Assembly (NCBI GenBank): GCA_027493625.1
Contig: JAOSKM010000003.1
Coordinates: 973,028-1,037,027, forward strand
From: Planctomycetota bacterium
GTDB taxonomy: Bacteria > Planctomycetota > UBA8742 > UBA2392
Direction of reading: 5' to 3'
Length of the DNA: 64,000 bases
Under the pieces are notes generated by a model. The model was not told where the DNA came from and did not search any database. It saw only the letters and a program-made list of their open reading frames with translations. Positions 31,352-40,019 of this stretch are shown in pieces (position 1 is the stretch's first letter; each line of letters opens with the position of its first letter). The position numbers and the translations under genes are program-made.

Positions 31352-32391
31352 TGGCGAACCCGCGCACCATCACGATCGGCCCCGACGAGGCCAACCAGCG
31401 GCTGGACCGTTTCCTGCGCAAGCTGCTGGAAGACGTCAGCCTGTCGGCGATCTACCGGCTGGTGCGCACGCGGCAGATCACCCTGAACCAGCGCAAGGCC
31501 AAGCCCGACACGCGCCTAAAGCTGGGCGACGTGGTCAGCTTCCACCAGGCCGCCGAGGAAAAACACTTCAAGCCCAAGGTGCGTGAGAAGACCGCCCGCG
31601 GCCTGTCCACCCGCCGCGACTTCAAGGTGGTGTACGAGGACGTCCACCTGATCGCGGTCAACAAGCCGGCCGGCGTGCTGGTGCACGCGGGCGACCGCGG
31701 CGTTGAGCAGGACACGCTGATCGACCAGGTGACCGCCTACCTGCTCGAGCAGCCGCGCGAAGCGGGCGAAAACCTGCGCGAGTTCGTGAAGCCCTCGCCC
31801 ACCTTCAGCCCCGGCCTGGTGCACCGGCTCGACCGCGCGACCTCGGGCCTGGTGCTGATCGGCAAGACCCTGCCCGCGATGCAGGAACTCACGCGCATGA
31901 TCAAGAAACGCAACGTGCGCAAGACGTACCTTGCGCTCGCGATCGGCGGCCTGCCCCAGCGCGAGGGGACCATCAACGTGCCCATCGCCCGCCAGCAGGA
32001 CGCGCGCGGCCGCCGCCGCAAGGTCAAGGCCGGCGAGGGCCAGCACGCGATCACCAACTACCGCGTGCTCGCCCAGCGCGGGACCTACACATTGGTCGAG
32101 CTGGAGCTGGTCACCGGCCGCACACACCAGATCAGGGCGCACCTGGCCCACGTGGGCGCGCCGGTGGCGGGCGACGACGAATACGGCGACCGCGAGCGCA
32201 ACCGCCACGCCGCCGAGAAGCTGGGCCTGCGCCGCCAGTTCCTGCACGCGGCGCGCCTGGAGTTCACCCACCCGCTGGGCGGGCAACAGCTCGACCTGGT
32301 GGCGCCCCTGTGGCCCGAGCTGCGGCAGGCCCTCGACGCCGCCGGCTTCAGGCCCGATGATCTGCCGCCATGGCTGAAGGGCAGATCATGA
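31351..32391 (+). CDS. RluA-family 23S rRNA pseudouridine synthase (RluC-like)
   Basis: A 346-residue RNA-modifying enzyme. An N-terminal S4 RNA-binding domain (ANQRLDRFLRKLLEDVSLS, LNQRKAKPDTRLKLGDVV) precedes the catalytic core with motif II, GLVHRLDRATSGLVLIGKT, where the Asp is catalytic. Later blocks are KTYLALAIGG, ELELVTGRTHQIRAHLAHVG and HPLGG. The start ATG shares bases with the upstream stop, and the stop overlaps the next ATG (ATGA). This places it in the middle of a three-gene coupled group. Domain order and the S4 domain fit RluC/RluD; the exact uridine target is not assignable. Confidence 0.9.
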   Translation: MANPRTITIGPDEANQRLDRFLRKLLEDVSLSAIYRLVRTRQITLNQRKAKPDTRLKLGDVVSFHQAAEEKHFKPKVREKTARGLSTRRDFKVVYEDVHLIAVNKPAGVLVHAGDRGVEQDTLIDQVTAYLLEQPREAGENLREFVKPSPTFSPGLVHRLDRATSGLVLIGKTLPAMQELTRMIKKRNVRKTYLALAIGGLPQREGTINVPIARQQDARGRRRKVKAGEGQHAITNYRVLAQRGTYTLVELELVTGRTHQIRAHLAHVGAPVAGDDEYGDRERNRHAAEKLGLRRQFLHAARLEFTHPLGGQQLDLVAPLWPELRQALDAAGFRPDDLPPWLKGRS

Positions 32392-33813
32392 TCCGCCTGC
32401 TGCTGTTAACCGCCGCGCTGCTGCTTTCGGCCTGCTCGGTCGCGGGGCCCGAAGACGTCGACATCTCCGCGCCCCACGAGTACCTGACCGAGCGCAGGCA
32501 GGCGCGGCGCGAGCCGGTGATCCTGATCCCCGGCACGCTCGGCAGCCGGCTCTACAACGCCGAGAACGGCGAGATCGCCTGGGGCAGCTTCTCGGCCACC
32601 ATCTCCGAGCTGCGCGACGAGCTGGACCTGCCCATCGACCGCCCCAGCCTCGCCGAAAATACCGACGACCTGCGCGCTTACCGCGTGCTGGACCGAGCGG
32701 AAATCCTGCTGCGCGAGGGCAGCGGCGAGGTCAGCTTCTACGCCGAATTGATCGACTACCTCTCCACCACGCTGGGCTACCGGCCCGCCTACGGCCAGCG
32801 CTTCCACCGCGGCCACGACCTGTTCGTCTTCTTCTATGACTGGCGGCGCAGCAACGTCGAGGCGGCCGTGCAGTTGCAGGAGTTCATCGCCAACATCCGC
32901 CGCGACTTGCGCATGCCCGACCAGAAGTTCACCTTCCTGGCCGTCTCCAACGGCGGGCTGATCGCGCGCTACTACCTGCGCTACGGCGGGCGCGACGTGG
33001 TCAGCGGCCGCGAGCTTGACGCGCCCCTTGAGCCGAGCTGGGACGGCCTGAAAGACTGCGAGCGACTGATCTGCCTGGGCACGCCGCACGCCGGCACCAT
33101 TGACGCGCTGCACCTGATCCATGACGGCTACGCGCCCAACGTGCTGGCGCGCCGCTACCCGCCCGCCACCATCTTCAGCTTTCCCGCCGCCTTCGAGCTG
33201 CTGCCTGAGCCCGGCGAGCCGGTGTTCGTGGGCGAAGGCGGCGAAAGCCTGAACGTGGACATCTGGCAGCCGGAAACGTGGGAACAGTACGGCCTGTCGG
33301 TGTTCGCCGAGTCGGCCCAGGACCGGCTGCGGGCAGCGATCAGCCGCGACATCCGCCCGGGTGAAGACCGCCGCGCGCTGTTTGATCGAACCATGCAGCA
33401 GCGCCGCGCCTACCTGCGCCTGGTGCTGGCCCACGCCCGCCGCCTGCGCAAAGCCATCGAGGGGCCCACCGGCGTGCCCACCAGCGTGATCCTCGGAGTC
33501 GGCACACCCACGCTGGCGCGCGTGGGGCTGGTCAACGATGAAGGCGAGTACGAGTTGTTTTTTCCGGCCGCGCTTCCCCACCCGCCGCTTCGACCCCATG
33601 GCCGACGCCATGTTCGCCAGCGGCGACGGCGTCGTGACCCGGCGCTCGGGCCTGGGGCTGTTTTTGCCGCAGGGGCCCAGCGAGCTGGTGAAGCGCGGGG
33701 AGACGTTCCGCGCGTCGCTTGAATCCTGGAGCTTCACGCCCTTCACCCACCGCGCGATGTTCGAGGACGAGATGCTGCGGCTTACCCTTGCCGAGACGCT
33801 TTCGCGGCCCTAA
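32388..33813 (+). CDS. Lipoprotein alpha/beta hydrolase, LCAT-like, one-base frameshift
   Basis: Lipoprotein signal (MIRLLLLTAALLLSACS, lipobox LSAC) followed by an alpha/beta hydrolase resembling lecithin:cholesterol acyltransferase-type lipases. PVILIPGTLGSRLYN carries the oxyanion strand, FVFFYDWRRSN follows, and the nucleophile region is FLAVSNGGLIARYYL, where the elbow reads VSNGG instead of the usual GxSxG. CLGTPHAGTIDAL is a typical lid-side motif. The frame shifts at a T6 run (33558-33563); with one T fewer it continues as LFFRPRFPTRRFDPMADAM. ATG 32388 overlaps the upstream stop. The enzyme would act at the cell envelope; substrate unknown. Confidence 0.8.
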
Positions 33814-33825
33814 CCTTGCCCCGTA

Positions 33826-33844
33826 AGACGCCCGGACGGCGTCT
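33826..33844 (+). terminator. Hairpin between the hydrolase gene and purA
   Basis: Stem AGACGCC / GGCGTCT with a 5-base loop, 13 bases after the hydrolase stop, followed by GTATTC. A short and rather weak terminator. Confidence 0.55.
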
Positions 33845-33867
33845 GTATTCATGTAGTGAGCAAAGCC

Positions 33868-35139
33868 ATGCCTACCACAGCCATCCTCGGCCTGCAGTGG
33901 GGCGACGAGGGCAAGGGCAAACTGGTTGACTCGATCAGCGCCAGGCAGGACTTCTGCGTGCGCTTCCAGGGCGGCGGCAACGCCGGCCACACCGTCTATC
34001 CCGACGGCAAAAAGATCGTGCTGCACCACCTGCCCACGGGCGTCCTGCACAAGGACTGCATCAACCTGATGGCCCAGGGCATGGTGATGGATCCCTTCAA
34101 GCTGATCGACGAGATCGCCGAAGTCGAAGGCCGCGGCCTGAAACTGGACGACCGCCTGTTCATCAGCGACCGCATCGCGGTGACCATCCCGCTGCACCTG
34201 ACACTGGACGTTGACCGCGAATCGGGCGACGCCGCCAACCGCGTCGGCACCACCAAGCGCGGCATCGGCCCCACCTATGCCGACCGCTACGACCGCATCG
34301 GCGTGCGCATGGCCGACCTGCTGGACGAAACCTCACTGCGCGAGGCGCTGCAGCGCGCCGTCAACGTGCGCGCCTGCCAGACCGACGGCAACGCGCCCGG
34401 CGTGGACAGCATGCTCAAGCCGCTGCTCGAGGCCGGCAGGAAGCTGAAGCGCTACGTGGCCGACACCAGCCTGCTGCTGGCCGAAGCCATCAAGGAAGAC
34501 AAGCGCGTGCTGTTCGAGGGCGCCCAGGGCGCGCTGCTTGACGTGGTGCAGGGGACCTACCCGTTTGTTACCAGCAGCCACACCACCGGCGCGGGCATTT
34601 CAGCCGGCGTGGGCCTGGCCCTGAAGGTGGAGGACGCCATCGGCGTCACCAAGGCCTACTGCACCCGCGTGGGCGAAGGGCCGTTCCCGACAGAGCTGAC
34701 CGACGACACCGGCCATAAGTTGCGCGAAGCGGGCGGCGAATACGGCGCGACAACGGGTAGGCCGCGGCGCTGCGGCTGGATTGACCTGTTCGCGCTGCGC
34801 TACGTGTGCCGCATTTCGGGCATCACGCGCCTCGCCATCACCAAGCTGGACGTGCTGTCCGGCTTCGGTGAGTTGAAGGTCGGAGTGGGTTATGAAGGCC
34901 ACAGTCAGCCGGGCCTGCCGGCCGACATCCGCGCCTTCAGCGCGCTGAAGCCGAAGTACGAGAAGCTGCCGGGCTGGAGCGACGACATCAGCAAGGTGCG
35001 CAAGGCAGGCGACCTGCCGGCCAGCGCGCGAGCCTACCTGCGCTACCTGGAGGAGTTCGTGGAGGTGCCGATCGGCATCATCAGCGTAGGCCCGGAGCGC
35101 GAAGCCAGCTTCGAGACTCAGGGGGCACCCAGGGACTGA
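33868..35139 (+). CDS. purA: Adenylosuccinate synthetase
   Basis: Converts IMP and aspartate to adenylosuccinate using GTP, the first committed step to AMP. The N-terminal P-loop variant LGLQWGDEGKGKLVD holds the catalytic Asp; other blocks are FQGGGNAGHTVYPDGKK, TTKRGIGPTYADRYDRIG, LFEGAQGALLDVVQGTYPFV, SSHTTGAGISAGVG, GEYGATTGRPRRCGW and ITRLAITKLDVLSGF. The length of 423 is typical. I take the ATG at 33868; a GTG at 33856 is a possible alternative. Along with purQ this gives the window two purine-synthesis genes, but they are not linked as an operon. Confidence 0.96.
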   Translation: MPTTAILGLQWGDEGKGKLVDSISARQDFCVRFQGGGNAGHTVYPDGKKIVLHHLPTGVLHKDCINLMAQGMVMDPFKLIDEIAEVEGRGLKLDDRLFISDRIAVTIPLHLTLDVDRESGDAANRVGTTKRGIGPTYADRYDRIGVRMADLLDETSLREALQRAVNVRACQTDGNAPGVDSMLKPLLEAGRKLKRYVADTSLLLAEAIKEDKRVLFEGAQGALLDVVQGTYPFVTSSHTTGAGISAGVGLALKVEDAIGVTKAYCTRVGEGPFPTELTDDTGHKLREAGGEYGATTGRPRRCGWIDLFALRYVCRISGITRLAITKLDVLSGFGELKVGVGYEGHSQPGLPADIRAFSALKPKYEKLPGWSDDISKVRKAGDLPASARAYLRYLEEFVEVPIGIISVGPEREASFETQGAPRD

Positions 35140-35180
35140 CCAAACAGTGGCGCGGACATTCCTGTCCGCGCGTGCACTGG

Positions 35181-35203
35181 AAGGGGACAGGCACCAAGGT
35201 GCC
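35181..35203. repeat. Dispersed palindrome, copy 3, left part (interrupted by IS1111-like element)
   Basis: GGGGACAGGCACC, an AA loop, then GGTGCCTG. The expected closing TCCC of the palindrome is not here but appears as TGTCCC at 36497, directly after the right end of the insertion sequence. This shows that the element inserted into the palindrome. Confidence 0.75.
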
Positions 35204-35286
35204 TGAGACTATGTAGCGATGGGTCATCCTGGAGGGGTAGCCTCACGTTTGGCAGTTCGAGGTCTACCCCAACCAGGAGACAAAAC

Positions 35287-36293
35287 ATGACTACATATGT
35301 TGGTGTCGACGTGCATTCCTCGCAATCCACAATCGCAGTCATCACATCCGGCCAGCCCAAGCCCTCGATCATCACGGTCCGCGGCGGCCCCGAGGAAGTC
35401 AAAAAGCAGCTTTTAAGAATCGAAGCTCCCTTCGACTTGTGCTTCGAGGCCAGCTGCGGCTACGGCAAGTGGTTTGAAACCCTCTCAAGCGTCGCTCGTT
35501 CGGTCACCGTCGCGCATCCCGGCCACCTTCGGCTGATCTACGCTTCCAAGCGCAAGAACGACCGTGTCGACGCAAGCAAGCTGGCCAAGCTGCTCTCGGT
35601 TGGCGCTGTGCCCGCCGTCTACGTCCCGAATGTGCAGGTCCGCGAGTGGCGCGGGCTGATCCGTCACCGCGCCGCACGGTTGCCAAGTGCACTGCGGTGA
35701 AGAACAGCATCCGCGCGTTGCTGCGTGAGCAGGCGATCAAGGCGCCACGCGGGCTGTGGACGAAGAAGGGGATCCTGTGGCTGACGCAGCTTGATCTGCC
35801 GGAGACCACACGTTGGCGGATGTACGAGCACATGGTGGACAGCTGGTTGCTGAAGCGGCGGTTTTCGCGGTTCACGCGCCAGCTCGACCAGATTGCCGCC
35901 CGTCACCCGGGCGTGGCGCTGCTGCGAACGATTCCCGGCGTCGGCACCCGCACGGCCGAGGCGTTCGTGGCCTGGGTGGATGACGCCAGGCGCTTTGCGC
36001 GCACCAGCCAGATCGGCGACTACTTCGGGTTGGTGCCACGCCAGGACGCCAGCGCAAGGCGCAACCACCTCGGGCACATCACCAAGGACGGGCCGGGCTG
36101 CGTCCGCCAGTTGCTGGTCGAGGCGGCCTGGCAGGGCATCCGTCGCAGCGGCGTGATCCGCGCCAAGTACGAACAGTTCAGGCGCGGGGACAAAGAGCGC
36201 ACCAAGAAGGCCATCGTCGCCACGGCGCACTGGCTGGCACGGGTGATGCTGAGCATGCTGCGCAGCGGGGAGGTGTGGCGGCAGGCAGAGTAG
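35287..36293 (+). CDS. IS110/IS1111-family transposase, one-base frameshift
   Basis: Site-specific DEDD transposase. The N-terminal RuvC-like domain shows TYVGVDVHSSQSTIAVI (first Asp), DLCFEASCGYGKWFE (Glu) and KNDRVDASKLAKLL (Asp residues). The C-terminal Transposase_20 domain has LLRTIPGVGTRTAEAFVAWV and FGLVPRQDASARRNHLGHIT, with a conserved Ser-like region later. The halves are in different frames meeting near 35676-35685, where an added base would give RHRARTVAKCTAVKN. The start at 35287 is preceded by CAGGAGA. Probably an active-type element carrying a sequence error. Confidence 0.85.
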
Positions 36294-36296
36294 GGA

Positions 36297-36477
36297 CAAC
36301 TAAGGCGTGAGGCAGGGGGAGCTGCGGGTTGGATAAGCCGGACCTCGGACTGGGGACATGACCCTGAGAGGTCGAGTGCCTGAGTGAGGCCGGCGCGAAC
36401 TCGTCAAGTGATGCCCGCTCAGGCGGTGACATCGAATAGATGTTTGGACCAACCCCGCAAGCAACCCTCAGCCCCCT
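36297..36477 (+). ncRNA. Candidate guide (bridge-type) RNA region of the IS1111-like element
   Basis: IS110-superfamily elements encode a structured bridge RNA in a non-coding end, and in IS1111-type members it is reported downstream of the transposase. This 180-base stretch is the only long non-coding part of this element and lies in that position. I cannot fold it here, and no specific loop has been verified; the call rests on position and family knowledge. Confidence 0.3.
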
Positions 36478-36513
36478 TGACCCAATCGCTCATAGATGTC
36501 CCTGTTCGCTTGC

Positions 36514-37389
36514 TCAATCAGCGTCGCGCGAAGGCCGCTCGACTGGCGGCGCGGGCGGGATTTCCGGCAGCTCGGGCCATGCGCTTGGCGGTTCAACATC
36601 AGGCTTGGGCGGTCCGGCCTCAGGCTGGGCCCATGTGTTGATGATTGTTTCCCCCTTCTGACGCCGCATCGCATTCAACTCGGCGATCGCGTCGAGCACC
36701 TGGAACACCGGCCCCCACGGAGCCCGCATCTCGGAAGGCTTCCATCGCACGTGAGCGTCGTAGAACTCGAGTTCCTTCGCTGTCTGGAGTGCAGTGCGGA
36801 CCAGCGCATTGCGACGCTTCCGGAAGGAAACATCGTCCCAGGCCCCTGCTAACATCGCGGCCTCGGGTACCGGCGCCTTGGGCGTGCCCATCATGCCTGC
36901 CTGGAAACCCGCTTCTTTGCCGTCAACAATTTCGATCTGCAGCCAGTTATCGCGTCGTGGCCCCAGGCTTTCATCGCGCGGCAACTCCACGTCGCAGCGC
37001 AGAGGCGCCAATCCCACACGTAACAACTCCACATCAACTTTCACAATCATTGCCGCAACGAGCATCTCAACCACGCGGCAGAAAAGCTCGCGCGGCGCCT
37101 CAGGCGGGGCACTGAAGATCACGCGGTTCTGGCTTTGCCAGGTAGGGTCGGGGCCTGCGAAACCCGCCGCCGGGTCCACAATTTCGGCGTGCTCCCGGAT
37201 TCGTTTCAGCAGCACTTCGTCCGTGACCGGCTCCTTTTCATCGTTCACGAACAGGGCCCAAGCCCCGTCCTGGTATCGGGCTTCAATCTGAAAGGGCTGC
37301 GTCGGCACGACCACCGGCGCGGGCTCCGGCGTTCGGCCGCAGCCGGCGACCAGCAGGCTGGCGACAACAAGCAGGCAGGCTGACTTCAC
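36514..37389 (-). CDS. Hypothetical lipoprotein
   Basis: A 291-residue protein with a lipoprotein signal (MKSACLLVVASLLVAGCG, lipobox LVAGC) starting on a GTG. A first domain (TDEVLLKRIREHAEIVD, then NRVIFSAPPEAPRELFCRVV) alternates helices and strands and recalls ExbD/TolR-like periplasmic domains. That is a loose similarity only. The tail is very proline-rich (PEIPPAPPVERPSRDAD). The stop lies 18 bases from the right end of the IS1111-like element, so the insertion may have changed the 3' region. Function unknown. Confidence 0.7.
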   Translation of the reverse strand: MKSACLLVVASLLVAGCGRTPEPAPVVVPTQPFQIEARYQDGAWALFVNDEKEPVTDEVLLKRIREHAEIVDPAAGFAGPDPTWQSQNRVIFSAPPEAPRELFCRVVEMLVAAMIVKVDVELLRVGLAPLRCDVELPRDESLGPRRDNWLQIEIVDGKEAGFQAGMMGTPKAPVPEAAMLAGAWDDVSFRKRRNALVRTALQTAKELEFYDAHVRWKPSEMRAPWGPVFQVLDAIAELNAMRRQKGETIINTWAQPEAGPPKPDVEPPSAWPELPEIPPAPPVERPSRDAD

Positions 37390-37429
37390 CCAGTTACAAA
37401 CGTTCGCTCAGCAACCGGGTTCACGGACA

Positions 37430-37463
37430 AAACGGGGACAGTCCCCAACTGCGGGGACACTCC
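37430..37463. repeat. GGGGACAGTCCCC-type palindrome
   Basis: Contains the perfect palindrome GGGGACAGTCCCC followed by GCGGGGACACTCCCG, lying upstream of the lipoprotein gene start. Related in core sequence (GGGGACA...TCCC) to the dispersed palindromes at 1861, 3034 and 35181, but a distinct type. Confidence 0.6.
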
Positions 37464-37614
37464 CGTTGCTTGACAAACGCGCGCCTGGGAATCTGGCAAG
37501 GTGCTTGCGAGTGCGCGGATTTGGCGTTTTCCGGGATGTTGCGGCCGGCCAAAAACGTCTAGAATGTGTGGGCTCACAGGCTTCGCGGGGCGCGAAGCGC
37601 AACCGGGAGTAACG

Positions 37615-37842
37615 ATGGCGGCAACGATTCGCAAGCTCACGCTCAGCTTCCCGCAGAAGCTGATCCGCGAGCCGATCCTTCACAACATCAGCACCCGTTT
37701 CGGCGTGATGTTCAACATCTCGCGCGCGAACGTGACCGAGGAGCAGGGCTTCCTCGAGCTCGCGCTGGAAGGCGACGCCGAGGCGCTCGAGAAAGCGCTC
37801 GAGTACCTGCGCAGCCGCGGCGTAACGATCGAAGAAAGCTGA
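37615..37842 (+). CDS. Small NIL-domain protein
   Basis: A 75-residue cytoplasmic protein that is a lone NIL domain, the ferredoxin-like fold found at the C-terminus of methionine-importer ATPases and in some ferredoxins. Diagnostic blocks are IRKLTLSFPQKLIREPILHN, FGVMFNISRANVTEEQGFLE and ALEYLRSRGVTIEE. I start at the ATG at 37615 after GGGAG; a longer upstream frame is not protein-like. A TAGAAT box at 37560 could be its -10. Free-standing NIL proteins may act as amino-acid sensors or partners; not determinable here. Confidence 0.85.
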   Translation: MAATIRKLTLSFPQKLIREPILHNISTRFGVMFNISRANVTEEQGFLELALEGDAEALEKALEYLRSRGVTIEES

Positions 37843-37897
37843 AGCCCGGCTTCCCCGCATTGACGCTTCCCTGAAGCGCCGTATCGTTTTCACCTGC

Positions 37898-37974
37898 GCG
37901 CCCGTAGCTCAGCTGGATAGAGCGACGGTTTCCGGAGCCGTAGGTCGCAGGTTCGAATCCTGCCGGGCGTACCA
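37898..37974 (+). tRNA. tRNA-Arg (anticodon CCG)
   Basis: A complete cloverleaf of 77 bases including an encoded CCA. The 7-bp acceptor stem (GCGCCCG with CGGGCGT, one G-T pair), D arm GCTCAGCTGGATAGAGC, anticodon loop TTCCGGA with anticodon CCG (codon CGG), and T arm with GGTTCGAATCC are all visible. The 3' part of a serine recombinase gene runs antisense through it, marking it as the likely attachment site of the island to the right. Confidence 0.96.
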
Positions 37975-39534
37975 GTCTTGCATACCTGTCGAAACTGCGA
38001 CGGGTTCACTAGTTGGCCCTGTGGGAAGCTCGACTTCGTACAGGGCCATCCTGATTTTTTCGTTCGTGAACACGACCTCGTTGACCAGCAACTGGAAGAG
38101 GCGTTTGCGTTGCTCGGGCGTGGCTGCCGCGTAGGCGAGGGCGAAGGTGTTCAGTGACGCCTTGACGACGGACGCTGAGCTACGGTGCCGGGAGGTTTCT
38201 CGCGCCTCCTGGCGAACTTTCTCGATTTCGCCTTGTACTTGTTCGCGCTGGGTTTCCAGCTTGGCGAGGTGATCGCGGACGACTTTGGACTGGTCTCCCT
38301 TGGCCACAAAGGCGATGAGATTGGCAAGTTGCCCGTCAATTGAGCGGAGCGTGTTCGTCAGGGCGCGCTCTTTGTCCTCAAGGGCAGCAAGCACGGCATC
38401 ACTACCCGAGTTGTTCTGCGCGAGGACTGCCTCCAACATGGCCGGATGCGCTGACAGCTGCACGAGCCTCTCGCCGACGATGTCCTCAACCTGGTCGGCG
38501 TTGATGCGGCCCATGTGGCACAGGTCGTCGTTGCGGTGATTCCCGCAGAAGTAGTATCGGTAATACTTGTCACGGCCCCTGCTCCAGCTTGGAGTGAGCG
38601 CGCCGGCGCAATACCCGCACCGAAGCAAGCTCTCCAGGGGGAAAACGTACTTGGACTTTTCGCGCTTGCGAACGTGGACGACGCGGTTGCGCGCAAGTCT
38701 GCGTTGGACTTCGTTGAACAGAGCCTCGTCGATGATGCCGGGATGCTGGGCGTCGAAAGTCTTGCCGTGCTGGCGCACCTTGCCGATGTAAGCCGGATTT
38801 GTGAGCGTGTTGTAAACGTGGTTGCGCTTCAGGGGCTTGCCTCCCTGCACTTTCCCCCGTCTGCTCGTGTACGCCTTGGTGCGAAAACCCATGCGGCTGA
38901 CCACCTTTGCGGTGCGTTTGAGACTGTTAGTTTGAAGGTAGACACGGAAGATGGTTTCAACCGCAACGCGCTCGTGTTCAACGGGCACAAGCGTTCCGTC
39001 CTTGGGCTCGTAGCCCAGGAGTTGTCCGCCGCCCCACAACCCTTGGGTTGCCCTCCAGTGGGACTTCTCGGCCGCTCGGGCGGAGATCACGTCGCGCTCA
39101 TGCTCCGCCAGCGCGATCATCAGCGTGAGCTGCAAGCGGCCTGCCGGCGTGCTGGTGTCCACCTGCTCGTGCAGGGAAAGAAAGCCAACGCCCTTCTGGC
39201 TTAGATGGTCAACAAAGCGCAGGAAGTCCATCACGTTGCGCGACACGCGGTCGATGCGGGTGAAAACCACCATGTTGGCGAGCCCCGCGTCGATGTCCGC
39301 CATCATCTCCCTGAATCGCGGACGGTGCATGTCCTTGCCGGACGCGCCCTCCTCGCGATACACGCGCGCCAGTTCCCAGCGCTCGCCCAAGGCGTTCTTT
39401 TGCTCGAGCACGCGGCGCAGCAAGTCTTCTTGGGTGTCAAGGCTGCCGTCCTTGCGCATGGCCTGCTGGTCAGTTGATACACGCAAATACAGCGCACAGC
39501 GATGGACTGCTTGCTTCACACTCGGTGCGTTCAT
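37909..39534 (-). CDS. Large serine recombinase (integrase) reading into the tRNA
   Basis: Site-specific integrase of the large serine recombinase class, about 540 residues. The N-terminal resolvase domain has catalytic Ser in YLRVSTDQQ and the conserved Arg block FTRIDRVSRNVMDFLRFVDH. A recombinase domain (NHVYNTLTNPAYIGKV) and a zinc-ribbon (LRCGYCAGALTPSW...CGNHRNDDLC) with a coiled-coil (LEDKERALTNTLRSIDGQLA) follow. The last residues, RQDSNLRPTAPETVALSS, are encoded antisense to tRNA-Arg, as is usual when an element has integrated at a tRNA 3' end. The ATG at 39534 follows AAGGAG; a TAATAT -10-like box is near 39570. Confidence 0.92.
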   Translation of the reverse strand: MNAPSVKQAVHRCALYLRVSTDQQAMRKDGSLDTQEDLLRRVLEQKNALGERWELARVYREEGASGKDMHRPRFREMMADIDAGLANMVVFTRIDRVSRNVMDFLRFVDHLSQKGVGFLSLHEQVDTSTPAGRLQLTLMIALAEHERDVISARAAEKSHWRATQGLWGGGQLLGYEPKDGTLVPVEHERVAVETIFRVYLQTNSLKRTAKVVSRMGFRTKAYTSRRGKVQGGKPLKRNHVYNTLTNPAYIGKVRQHGKTFDAQHPGIIDEALFNEVQRRLARNRVVHVRKREKSKYVFPLESLLRCGYCAGALTPSWSRGRDKYYRYYFCGNHRNDDLCHMGRINADQVEDIVGERLVQLSAHPAMLEAVLAQNNSGSDAVLAALEDKERALTNTLRSIDGQLANLIAFVAKGDQSKVVRDHLAKLETQREQVQGEIEKVRQEARETSRHRSSASVVKASLNTFALAYAAATPEQRKRLFQLLVNEVVFTNEKIRMALYEVELPTGPTSEPVAVSTGMQDWYARQDSNLRPTAPETVALSS

Positions 39535-39654
39535 GGGCACTCCTTTTCATCAATCGCCTTGGAATGCCGTATATTAGCGGGTTTGCGGGCGTTTGCCAGA
39601 AAACGTTCGTAACTTGCGCGTTTCAGGACGACTGTTTTCGGATGAATCAGCGTT

Positions 39655-39894
39655 TCATGTTTCAAGCCTCTGGAACATTTCGTGCCAGAGTTTGGCGATT
39701 CTTTCAGCTCGTTCCTGGGGCGTGAGGTAGCTGTACGGGTTGGCCGGGTTGCGCCCTTTTGCATGCACGATTTCGACGGGGATGCTGCCGAGATCCTTGC
39801 GGCGCTTGTTGCCATGCCGGCTTCCCGATTGCGCTGGAATCGCTGACGGCGACTCTTGTGTTGGCGATGGACTGTTGTCGGGGGCGACTTTCAT
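39655..39894 (-). CDS. Small hypothetical protein, last gene of the TerY-P-like operon
   Basis: A 79-residue protein. The N-terminal half is disordered (Ser/Pro/Gln-rich, then RHGNKRRKDLGSIPVEIVHA) and the C-terminal half is a helical segment YSYLTPQERAERIAKLWHEM. It resembles small accessory proteins that precede recombinase genes on mobile elements. It lies 125 bases after the VWA gene and 120 before the recombinase, all on one strand. No family is recognised. Confidence 0.6.
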   Translation of the reverse strand: MKVAPDNSPSPTQESPSAIPAQSGSRHGNKRRKDLGSIPVEIVHAKGRNPANPYSYLTPQERAERIAKLWHEMFQRLET

Positions 39895-40019
39895 AGGGCT
39901 TGATGTGATGGGCGGGGAGAGGGGCGCGTTGCGCGCCCCTCCAGTTGGCGGGTTGTGTTGCGGGGTTGCCGCGGCAGGGGATGGGCCGGTCTTGATGAGC
40001 GGCCGCGAGGATTTGCGGG

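Larger units (their letters stand above)
35204..36496 (+). mobile_element. IS110/IS1111-family insertion sequence
   Basis: An element of about 1.29 kb with subterminal inverted repeats (left CTATGTAGCGATGGGTCA at 35207, right complement CTATGAGCGATTGGGTCA at 36478-36495, differing by small indels). These are the mark of the IS1111 subgroup; classical IS110 elements lack them. It splits a dispersed palindrome. About 180 non-coding bases lie between the transposase stop and the right repeat. Confidence 0.8.
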
